The translations under genes were made by a program, and so were the position numbers. Below the pieces are notes generated by a model. The model saw only the letters and a program-made list of their open reading frames with translations. It did not search any database and had not been told where the DNA came from. Shown one piece after another: positions 5,124 through 11,506 of a stretch of DNA of 11,506 nucleotides. Position 1 is the first letter of the stretch, and each line of letters opens with the position of its first letter. The stretch lies in NCBI GenBank assembly GCA_946892075.1, contig CAMPNZ010000047.1, forward strand, positions 1 to 11,506. Direction: 5' to 3'. Source of the stretch: an uncultured Coriobacteriales bacterium (GTDB lineage: Bacteria > Actinomycetota > Coriobacteriia > Coriobacteriales > Eggerthellaceae).

Positions 5124-6908
5124 ATGATTGATGAAGTACATATTACCGATCTTGCACTTATACACAATGTTTCGCTTACGTTCGACAAAGGACTTACTGT
5201 TATAACAGGAGAAACAGGCAGCGGAAAGTCGGCGTTGCTGAAGGGTTTGCGCCTGCTGCTAGGCGAGCGCGCTACGAAGGAGAGCATTCGCGAAGGTTGC
5301 GCGCGTACCTGCGTTGAAGGGCGGTTTTTCATTGACGGTGCGAACGCTGACGCATCTGACGAGGCGCTCACCAGCACAAACGAGAACGTCGATGGCGATG
5401 CCGACAGCGCCACCGATGCCGACAGCGCCACCGATGCCGCCACCAGCGCGAGCGCCGACGCATCCGTTCCCGACCTTGCGCCAAGCTTTCAGGAACTGCT
5501 GGTAAAACGCACCTGTTCAGCCGATGGAAAATCGCGCGTGAGCATTAACGGCTCGCTTGCATCGCTCAAAGAGCTTGCCGCAACCATGGCAACGACGGTC
5601 GATTTTTGCGGACAGTTCGAACACCAGCGCCTGATGCAGGCAAAATTCCATGAAGGCATGCTGGACGCGTTTCTTCACACGCACGGGTCGCGGGAGTATG
5701 CAGCCTATCATCAGGCATTTCTTGACTATCGCGACGCCTGCCAGCAGCTGAAGCTTGTTACCGAAGCAGGAGAGCAGCAAAATGCACGCGTTGAGCAGGC
5801 GCGTTATCTTATTCGTCGCGTTGAGGAGCTTAACCCCGCCGAAAACGAGTACGAAGAATTAAGCGTTCAGCTGCGAAAAGCCCAGCACAGCGAAGAGCTT
5901 ACGCGTGACGTGTTTTCTGCGCAAACGGCGCTGAGTGGCGAAAGTGGTGCGTTGGACCAGCTTAACACGGCAATTTCACAAATCCAGCACGCCGCGCAAT
6001 TCGATGGTGCGCTTGCAGAAAAAGCGCAGTCGCTTTTGGAGAGCCTCTACATTGCCGAGGATATTTCTCGTGATATTTCGAGTTATGCTGCTTCCATTGA
6101 ATTTGATGCTCAGGCGCTTGACGAGATGCAGCAGCGCATGTCGCTGTTTCAGGGTTTGCTGCACGATTTTACGCCTGACATGGCACAACTCATGCAAAAC
6201 TACCACGACGCACAACAGCTGCTTCAGTCGCTTGACAATTCGCAAGAGCATCGCCAGAAGTTGGAAGCGCGCGTGGAACAAACGCGTGACCAGCTTGAAC
6301 GTGCAGCGTGTGCGCTTGCTGAGTATCGTAAAAAGGGCGCGCCTATATTGAGCAAACGTGTCAACGAAGTGCTGGCGGCTCTTGAAATGCAGTATGCGCG
6401 TTTCTCCTGTTCAGTGGATATGGTGCCGCTTGAGCAGTTCACGGAGCAGTCGCCCTGCGCGGTAGAGTTCATGTATTGCCCTGGTGAGGGCATGCAGTAT
6501 CGCCAGTTGGTGCGCATTGCGTCGGGTGGTGAAATGAGCCGCGTTATGCTGGCGCTTAAAGTGGTGCTTGGCAAAAGCGATGCTGTTCAAACGCTTATTT
6601 TCGACGAAGTGGACGCTGGCGTGGGTGGCACAACGGCACAAGCGTTGGCGCGCGTGTTGTTCGAGTTGTCAAAAACGCATCAGGTGATTTTGGTAACGCA
6701 TTTGGCGCAAGTGGCAGTGTATGCCGATACGCATTACGTGGTCAGCAAAACCGATGGCGCGAGCGTGGGACCTGCCGAAACGCAGGTAGAGTGTCTTTCT
6801 GAGGAACATCGCGCGCTTGAAATTGCTCGCATGCTTTCTGGCAAAGCAACAGATACGTCGCTTCTACACGCGCGCGAGCTTATTGCCGCTGCTCGTACTG
6901 CCGACTAA
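5124..6908 (+). CDS. recN: DNA repair protein RecN
   Basis: RecN is an SMC-like ATPase that tethers DNA ends and acts in recombinational double-strand break repair. The 594-residue protein has the Walker A motif GETGSGKS (29-36) in the N-terminal head. A long helical, coiled-coil middle region (about 170-430) is rich in Gln, Glu and Leu. The ABC signature SGGEMSR (467-473), the Walker B motif LIFDEVDAGVGG (D494, E495) and the H-loop VTHLAQVA complete the C-terminal head. Between EGRFFIDG and LLVKRTCSADGKSRVSING is a low-complexity insert at about residues 73-114 (ADSATDADSATDAATSASAD), making this loop clearly longer than in typical RecN. ATG at 5124 is supported by AAGGGGG at 5113-5119. In many bacteria recN is SOS-controlled, but no LexA box is recognisable here. 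Confidence 0.96.
   Translation: MIDEVHITDLALIHNVSLTFDKGLTVITGETGSGKSALLKGLRLLLGERATKESIREGCARTCVEGRFFIDGANADASDEALTSTNENVDGDADSATDADSATDAATSASADASVPDLAPSFQELLVKRTCSADGKSRVSINGSLASLKELAATMATTVDFCGQFEHQRLMQAKFHEGMLDAFLHTHGSREYAAYHQAFLDYRDACQQLKLVTEAGEQQNARVEQARYLIRRVEELNPAENEYEELSVQLRKAQHSEELTRDVFSAQTALSGESGALDQLNTAISQIQHAAQFDGALAEKAQSLLESLYIAEDISRDISSYAASIEFDAQALDEMQQRMSLFQGLLHDFTPDMAQLMQNYHDAQQLLQSLDNSQEHRQKLEARVEQTRDQLERAACALAEYRKKGAPILSKRVNEVLAALEMQYARFSCSVDMVPLEQFTEQSPCAVEFMYCPGEGMQYRQLVRIASGGEMSRVMLALKVVLGKSDAVQTLIFDEVDAGVGGTTAQALARVLFELSKTHQVILVTHLAQVAVYADTHYVVSKTDGASVGPAETQVECLSEEHRALEIARMLSGKATDTSLLHARELIAAARTAD
5397..5449 (+). repeat. In-frame 18-bp tandem repeat inside recN
   Basis: GATGCCGACAGCGCCACC occurs twice head to tail at 5397-5414 and 5415-5432, followed by a related copy from 5433 that lacks the middle. 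It encodes DADSAT, DADSAT, DAATSA. The end of the array, CCGATGCCGCCACCAGCGC (5431-5449), matches two places in pheT at 18 of 19 bases or nearly so. The repeat lies in the variable loop of the RecN head and is in frame, so the gene is intact. Confidence 0.85.
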
Positions 6909-6923
6909 CCACGCAATAAGGTT

Positions 6924-6970
6924 TGGCGCTGTTTTTTCGTTTTTCTGTAAGTAATGAAGAAATAGCGCCA
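6924..6970. other. 15-bp stem-loop between recN and pheS
   Basis: TGGCGCTGTTTTTTC (6924-6938) pairs with GAAGAAATAGCGCCA (6956-6970) along all 15 positions, with two G-U pairs, around a 17-base loop. It begins 15 bases after the recN stop, where a terminator would be expected, but only a broken T-rich stretch follows. It may be a weak terminator or an mRNA-stabilising 3' structure for recN. Confidence 0.55.
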
Positions 6971-6979
6971 CATATCTCG

Positions 6980-7009
6980 TTTTCATTGTATTGTGTTTTT
7001 GTATAGAAT
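6980..7009 (+). promoter_or_regulatory. Candidate promoter of pheS-pheT
   Basis: This AT-rich stretch holds TAGAAT (7004-7009) overlapping TATAGA (7002-7007) as the -10, with a TTTTCA -35-like hexamer at 6980-6985 (18-base spacer to TAGAAT). It is the only plausible promoter in the 154-base gap. The leader of about 47 bases is too short for a T-box or a classical attenuator. Confidence 0.45.
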
Positions 7010-7062
7010 TTTGAATTGCAAACATTCGACTAAACATCGGCGTCTACAAGCGAGGTACTGGA

Positions 7063-8124
7063 ATGGCTATTCTCGACGAATTGAAACAACTGCGCGCGCA
7101 ATCGCTTTGCAAAATTGAGCAAGCGCAGAACATGGCGCTGCTTGAAGCGCTGCGTGTTGCGGTGCTGGGGCGCAGCGGCACGCTTACGGCGTACTTGCGC
7201 CAAATGGGAACGCTTCCCAAAGAAGATCGCGCTGCGGTTGGGAAATGCGCCAATGACGTGCGTAATTGCGTGGAGAAGGCGCTCGGTGCGCGCAAGGCGG
7301 TTCTTCAAGAAACCGAGCTTGAAGCGCAGCTTGCAACATCGGCGGTTGACGTTACGCTTCCAGGGCGCTCGCAAGTGCAAGGCCATCGCCACCTTATTCA
7401 CGCGATTACCGACGAAATTTGCGACATCTTTTATGGCTTGGGATTCAGCGTTGCCACAGGTCCGGAGGTTGAAACCGACTACTACAACTTCACGGCACTG
7501 AATGCGCCTGCCGATCATCCAAGCCGCAGCATGCAAGACACGTTTTACTTGCCCGATTTATCGGGCGATGTTGCCAAGGTAAAAGGCGAGTCTGACGTGC
7601 TTCTTCGTACGCAAACATCGGGCGTTCAGGTTCACACAATGGAAAACCAAAAGCCGCCCATATATATTGTTGCGCCAGGTAAAGTGTATAGGCGCGACTC
7701 GGCCGACCCGTCGCATTTGCCCCAGTTTACGCAAATTGAAGGCCTTGCGATTGACACGTCGCTTCGTTTTAGCGACCTAAAGGGCACGCTTGATTATTTC
7801 TGCAAAGCGATGTTTGGGCCCGAGCGCAAAACGCGTTTTCGCGCGCACTATTTTCCGTTTACCGAGCCATCGGCCGAGGTGGACGTCAGTTGCGGCATCT
7901 GCGGAGGCACCGGCTGCCGTTTTTGTAAGGGCACAGGTTGGCTTGAAATTTTGGGCTGCGGCATGGTTGACCCGGCCGTTCTTACCTGTTCAGGTATCGA
8001 TCCGGAAGTGTATCGCGGTTTTGCATTTGGCGTGGGCGTCGAGCGCGTTGCTGCGCTGAAGTATGACATCCCCGATTTGCGCTTACTTTTACAAGGTGAC
8101 ATGCGTTTTCTTCGTCAATTTTAA
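7063..8124 (+). CDS. pheS: Phenylalanine-tRNA ligase alpha subunit
   Basis: PheS carries the catalytic site of the alpha2-beta2 enzyme that charges tRNA-Phe with phenylalanine using ATP. The 353-residue protein has an N-terminal helical coiled-coil arm (about 1-100) that contacts tRNA. The class II core follows, with GPEVETDYYNF from residue 133, motif 2 from 207 (KVYRRD, then FTQIEG at 222-227), and motif 3 GVGVERVA (323-330). A Cys pattern C277-x2-C280-x4-C285-x2-C288 sits before the GWLEILGCGMV strand; this four-cysteine insertion also occurs in PheS of some Gram-positive bacteria and could bind metal. ATG at 7063 follows GCGAGG (7050-7055). pheT begins 14 bases after the stop, so the subunits are made from one message. 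Confidence 0.97.
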   Translation: MAILDELKQLRAQSLCKIEQAQNMALLEALRVAVLGRSGTLTAYLRQMGTLPKEDRAAVGKCANDVRNCVEKALGARKAVLQETELEAQLATSAVDVTLPGRSQVQGHRHLIHAITDEICDIFYGLGFSVATGPEVETDYYNFTALNAPADHPSRSMQDTFYLPDLSGDVAKVKGESDVLLRTQTSGVQVHTMENQKPPIYIVAPGKVYRRDSADPSHLPQFTQIEGLAIDTSLRFSDLKGTLDYFCKAMFGPERKTRFRAHYFPFTEPSAEVDVSCGICGGTGCRFCKGTGWLEILGCGMVDPAVLTCSGIDPEVYRGFAFGVGVERVAALKYDIPDLRLLLQGDMRFLRQF

Positions 8125-8138
8125 GAAGAGGAATTAGA

Positions 8139-10652
8139 ATGAAAGTATCGCTTAAATGGCTCTCTGAATATGTTGAAGTGCCCAACGATGTTAAGGCGTT
8201 TTGCGATCGCCTTGATGTAACGGGCACGGGCGTTGAGGGCGTTGCACAAACAGGAGCCCAGTTCAACAAGGTAATTTGTGGCAAGGTGCTCAGCAAAGTT
8301 CCTCATCCCGATTCTGACCATATGTTTGTTACAACTATCGATGTTGGTGCATATCATACCGATGAACAGGGAAATCCGCAGCCGCTGCAAGTGGTGTGTG
8401 GCGCGCAAAATTTCAACGAGGGCAATCACGTGGTAACGGCGCTGTGCGGCGCTGTTTTGCCTGGTGACTTTGCTATCAAGAAGGCGAAAAAACGCGGCGT
8501 GTGGAGTTTTGGTATGAACTGCTCGCGCAGTGAGCTTGGTTTGCCGCCGCGCGAAGGCGAAGATGGCATCATAATTTTGCCTGATGACGCGCCTGTGGGC
8601 GTTCCCTTTGCCGAGTATGCGGGTTTGGCGGATACCATTCTCGATTTGGAAATTACGCCGAACCGCCCTGACTGCTTGTCGATGCTTGGCATGGCGCGTG
8701 AAGTGGGCGCGATGTATAAGCGCAACGTGTTTACGCCGCTGTTTGACGTTGAGGAAGACAGTGCGCTTACGCCTGCGTCTAAGCAGGTGAGCGTGGAAAT
8801 TGCCAACCCCGATCGCGCAAAACGCTATACGGCGCGCGTTATTGAGGGCGTCAAAATTGCGCCGAGCCCCGATTGGCTTGCCGAGCGCGTTATAAGTGCA
8901 GGTACGCGCTCGATTAACAACGTTGTTGACGTTACCAACTATATTATGTATCTGTTCGGTCAACCGCTGCACGCGTTTGATTTCCACAAAATTGCCGATG
9001 ACCAGGGAGTTGCGCATCTTTGCGTGCGTGCGGCGCGCGATGGCGAAACGCTTGAAACGCTTGATGGCGAAATGCGCCAGCTTACCGACGACATGACCGT
9101 TATTAGTTCGTCGCGCGGAATTGCTGCGTTAGCTGGTGTTATGGGTGGTGCTGATACCGAAATTACCGACCAAACCACCAAAATTGTGCTTGAAGCGGCG
9201 GCGTTTAACAGTTCGCACACAAGCCGTACGAGCCGCAACTTAGGCCTGATGAGCGAGGCGTCGTTGCGTTTTGAGCGCATTGTTGACGATAATCCGGTTG
9301 GCGATATTTGCGATTTTGCGGCAGCGCTGATGGCGCAGGTTACAGGCGGACATGTTGCGCCTGGCAGAGTTGATGTGTATCACGACGCTACGCAAGAATG
9401 CCGCGTGCCGTTTCGTATAAAGCGTTTTGAATCGATGATGGGCTTACACATTACCGCAGATGAAGTGATAGATACACTGGAACGTTTAGGTTGCTCGTGC
9501 ACGCTGCGCAGCGCCGATGCTTCCACCAGCGCAACCGGTGCCAACAACGCCGATGCTGCCACCAGCGCTGATGTTCTTGATGTGGTATGCCCCACGTTCC
9601 GTCCCGATCTTACGCGTGAAATCGACTTGTACGAGGAAGTGCTGCGCCTTGTTGGCATGGATTCCATTACGCCAACGCTTCCCGCTGGGGAAGGCCGCCT
9701 GGCTGTTCGCACGCCTGAACAGCAGCTTTCTAGGAAACTGGGCGAAGTTTTGCGTTCATGCGGTTTGTGCGAAACCATGACCTATTCGTTTGCCGACCCA
9801 AGCGATAACGAAAAACTGCACATGAATGTTGGCGTTGAGCCGCTGCGTTTGCTTAATCCGATTAATGCCGAGCAATCCATTTTGCGTGAGAGCATCATTC
9901 CTGGCCTTTTACACAGTGTTGCGTATAATCAAAATCACGGTGTTGACAACATTCAACTGTACGAAATTGGTGAGGTGTTCCGCGCGCGTCCAGGGCATAA
10001 AAAGCCGTACGAAACGCTTAAAGTAGCAGGCGTTTTGGCAGGTTGCATGACAGAAAAAGCGTGGAACAAGCCAGCATCGGCTTTCGATTTCTTCGATGGC
10101 AAAGGTGTTCTTGAAACGCTTTTCTGTGCACTGAATATTCCTGGTGTTACGTTTACGCCCGTTAACGCTGATGAATCGCCCTTTTTGCATCCGGGTTGCG
10201 CGGCGGACGTGTTCTTTGGGAAAACGAAACTTGGTTGGGTTGGGGAAATTCACCCGCGTGGCTTGCGTGCGCTTGATGTGCAAGGTAGCGTGATTGCTTT
10301 CGAGCTTGACTTTAAGGCGCTGCTTGGCGCGGCGCAATCGCATCGCGAATATTGCGATGTTCCCGTTTACCCAGGTGTTTCCATGGATATTGCACTGGTG
10401 GTCGACGAAGACGTTAGCTACCAGAGCGTTTTGCAAGCGCTGTTGTCGGCGGGCGGTAAGCTGTTAGTGCGCGCGCATTTGTTTGATGTGTATCGCAATG
10501 AACAGCACGTGGGAGCGCACAAAAAATCGCTTGCGTTCTCGCTGTTGTACCGCAGCCCCGAAAAAACGCTCAGTTCTGAAGATGTGGCAAAAATTCACGC
10601 GCGCTTGGTTAAGAAAGTGTGCGCACAATTGCAAGCGGAAGTTCGCGACTAA
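8139..10652 (+). CDS. pheT: Phenylalanine-tRNA ligase beta subunit
   Basis: PheT binds tRNA-Phe and edits mischarged tyrosine in the heterotetramer with PheS. The 837-residue protein shows the N-terminal MKVSLKWLSEYV, a tRNA-binding OB domain (about 40-155), the B3/B4 editing domain (about 205-385, with NNVVDVTNYIMYLFGQPLHA), the B5 domain (about 410-500, with CPTFRPDLTREIDLYEEVLR), a degenerate synthetase-like core, and a C-terminal FDX-ACB anticodon-binding domain (about 742-837, starting VPVYPGVSMDIALVVDEDV). Inside B5, between LGCSCTLRS and VLDVVCP, is an Ala/Asp/Ser/Thr-rich insert (about 457-478: ADASTSATGANN, then ADAATSAD) made of two related 12-residue units. It lies in a loop and probably does not disturb the fold. 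AGAAGAGG (8125-8132) precedes the ATG. Confidence 0.97.
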   Translation: MKVSLKWLSEYVEVPNDVKAFCDRLDVTGTGVEGVAQTGAQFNKVICGKVLSKVPHPDSDHMFVTTIDVGAYHTDEQGNPQPLQVVCGAQNFNEGNHVVTALCGAVLPGDFAIKKAKKRGVWSFGMNCSRSELGLPPREGEDGIIILPDDAPVGVPFAEYAGLADTILDLEITPNRPDCLSMLGMAREVGAMYKRNVFTPLFDVEEDSALTPASKQVSVEIANPDRAKRYTARVIEGVKIAPSPDWLAERVISAGTRSINNVVDVTNYIMYLFGQPLHAFDFHKIADDQGVAHLCVRAARDGETLETLDGEMRQLTDDMTVISSSRGIAALAGVMGGADTEITDQTTKIVLEAAAFNSSHTSRTSRNLGLMSEASLRFERIVDDNPVGDICDFAAALMAQVTGGHVAPGRVDVYHDATQECRVPFRIKRFESMMGLHITADEVIDTLERLGCSCTLRSADASTSATGANNADAATSADVLDVVCPTFRPDLTREIDLYEEVLRLVGMDSITPTLPAGEGRLAVRTPEQQLSRKLGEVLRSCGLCETMTYSFADPSDNEKLHMNVGVEPLRLLNPINAEQSILRESIIPGLLHSVAYNQNHGVDNIQLYEIGEVFRARPGHKKPYETLKVAGVLAGCMTEKAWNKPASAFDFFDGKGVLETLFCALNIPGVTFTPVNADESPFLHPGCAADVFFGKTKLGWVGEIHPRGLRALDVQGSVIAFELDFKALLGAAQSHREYCDVPVYPGVSMDIALVVDEDVSYQSVLQALLSAGGKLLVRAHLFDVYRNEQHVGAHKKSLAFSLLYRSPEKTLSSEDVAKIHARLVKKVCAQLQAEVRD
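9514..9568 (+). repeat. In-frame repeat inside pheT, shared with recN
   Basis: CCGATGCTTCCACCAGCGC (9514-9532) and CCGATGCTGCCACCAGCGC (9550-9568) are 36 bases apart and differ at one base. The second matches 5431-5449 in recN at 18 of 19 bases. In both genes the element is read in the same frame as Asp-Ala-(Ala/Ser)-Thr-Ser-Ala. Confidence 0.85.
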
Positions 10653-10696
10653 CAGGCCGCATAACTCCTGCTACGGATACAATTCTGGAGGCAACT

Positions 10697-11506
10697 ATGT
10701 ATGATGGAATGCCCAATCCGGGCCGCAATGATGCCTGTTGGTGCGGCTCGGGAGCAAAGTACAAAAAGTGTCACGCGGCGTTTGATGCGCGGCTTGACAT
10801 GTTGGCAAGTCAGGGTGAAGAAGTTCTTCCGCGTTCGCTTGTGAAAACCGCGGCGGACATTGCTGCCATCAAGAAAAGCGCGGTGGTGAACATTGGCGTC
10901 CTCGATTACGTGGGCGAACACATCCGCGCGGGCGTTACAACGCAGGAAATTGACACCTGGGTGTACAACTACTGCATCGAGCACAACGCCATTCCTGCCG
11001 ATTTGAACTACGAGGGTTTCCCCAAAAGCGTGTGCACGTCTATCAACGACGTGGTGTGCCACGGTATTCCTTCGCCTGATGAAGTGGTCAAAGACGGCGA
11101 CATTATCAATGTGGATATGTCAACCATTCTTGACGATTATTTCTCCGATTCGTCGCGCATGTACCTTATTGGCAATGTGTCTGATGAGGATAAACGCCTG
11201 GTAGAAACCACAAAAAAGGCTGTTGAGGCCGGTCTTGCGGCGGTGCGTCCGTGGGGTCATTTGGGCGATGTAAGTGAAGCGGTGAATAAAGTAGCAACAG
11301 GTGCGGGATACAGCGTTGTTGCGGAGTTTGGCGGCCATGGCATTGGGCACGAATTCCACGAAGAGCCGTTTGTGAGTTTCGTTGATAAAGCAGGTACGGG
11401 CCCTATTTTGATGCCTGGCTTCTGCTTTACGATTGAACCGATGGTAAATGCGGGAAAAGCCGACATTGATATGTCCAACCGTTCGGATCGGACATATCAA
11501 TGTCGG
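10697..11506 (+). CDS. map: Methionine aminopeptidase with SEC-C motif, 3' end missing
   Basis: MetAP removes the initiator methionine from new proteins with a two-metal centre. Residues 9-26 (GRNDACWCGSGAKYKKCH) form a SEC-C zinc motif, known as an N-terminal extension in some bacterial MetAPs. The pita-bread catalytic domain follows. Visible site residues are H122 (VVCHGIP), metal ligands D140 (INVDMS), D151 (YFSDSSRMY), H214 (FGGHGIGHEF) and E247 (FTIEPMVNAG). The last ligand, a Glu near the C terminus, lies beyond the window. ATG at 10697 has GGAGG at 10687-10691. pheT ends 44 bases upstream with no terminator seen, so read-through from pheST is possible. The frame is open to 11506, but codons after Ser260 (ending 11476) read NRSDRTYQCR, unlike any MetAP, because of the fold-back at the edge. 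Only 10697-11476 should be trusted. Confidence 0.93.
   Translation, partial: MYDGMPNPGRNDACWCGSGAKYKKCHAAFDARLDMLASQGEEVLPRSLVKTAADIAAIKKSAVVNIGVLDYVGEHIRAGVTTQEIDTWVYNYCIEHNAIPADLNYEGFPKSVCTSINDVVCHGIPSPDEVVKDGDIINVDMSTILDDYFSDSSRMYLIGNVSDEDKRLVETTKKAVEAGLAAVRPWGHLGDVSEAVNKVATGAGYSVVAEFGGHGIGHEFHEEPFVSFVDKAGTGPILMPGFCFTIEPMVNAGKADIDMSNRSDRTYQCR
11460..11506. repeat. Terminal 17-bp inverted repeat (fold-back)
   Basis: CCGACATTGATATGTCC (11460-11476) and its exact reverse complement (11490-11506) flank 13 bases. The right arm ends on the last base of the window. Read on the - strand from 11506, the sequence encodes ADIDMSDPNG, which repeats the map residues ADIDMS (255-260) and continues as a MetAP would (an NGW-type turn). 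The 30 bases 11477-11506 therefore appear to be the opposite strand of the true gene, as in a fold-back chimera. Confidence 0.85.

Noticed and set aside
6879..6920. CTTATTGC / GCAATAAG inverted repeat at the recN stop as a terminator
   Set aside because: Only 8 pairs with a 26-base loop overlapping the coding end; the 6924-6970 stem is stronger and better placed.
8121..9017. 298-codon - strand frame opposite pheT
   Set aside because: It is a shadow frame over conserved PheT domains.
10678..10683. TACAAT as a -10 box for map
   Set aside because: Transcription would begin near 10690, inside the map ribosome binding site, and there is no -35. Read-through from pheST is more likely.

Overview
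The window is a stretch of bacterial housekeeping chromosome with all seven recognised genes on the + strand: rpsA (ribosomal protein S1), coaE (dephospho-CoA kinase), uvrB (excision repair), recN (recombination repair), pheS and pheT (the two subunits of phenylalanyl-tRNA synthetase), and the first part of map (methionine aminopeptidase with an N-terminal SEC-C zinc motif). The rpsA-coaE-uvrB order, a four-domain S1 protein, a SEC-C-tagged MetAP and roughly balanced base composition suggest an actinobacterium of the class Coriobacteriia (Eggerthellaceae-like). This is an inference from gene order and protein style, and the genus is uncertain.

Layout. 1-576 has no convincing gene. It holds a 24-bp tandem pair folded into a 15-bp perfect hairpin, then about seven copies of a degenerate 32-bp minisatellite, then an AT-richer rpsA leader with a promoter and a small hairpin. 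577-1812 is rpsA, closed by a good intrinsic terminator (1866-1896). 1878-2195 is a GT-rich, repeat-bearing gap leading to coaE-uvrB (2196-4991), which are 9 bases apart and surely co-transcribed. The last 51 bases of uvrB, stop codon included, have been copied just downstream (5008-5098) in a diverged, expanded form. recN (5124-6908) has a probable promoter of its own and carries an unusual Ala/Asp/Ser/Thr-rich insert. A 15-bp stem-loop separates it from pheS-pheT (7063-10652), again a tight operon. map starts at 10697 and runs off the window.

No dedicated new defence or mobile system is visible. The interesting material is small-scale. Many short tandem repeats lie in the gaps. Repeat-built low-complexity inserts sit inside recN and pheT and share an almost identical 19-bp element read in the same frame. 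The uvrB tail is duplicated. The right edge is a fold-back: the last 30 bases look like the reverse complement of the true map sequence, so the final ten codons of the map reading frame should not be trusted.

The genes do not form one pathway. They cover translation (S1, PheRS), coenzyme A synthesis, DNA repair (UvrB, RecN) and N-terminal protein maturation (MetAP).
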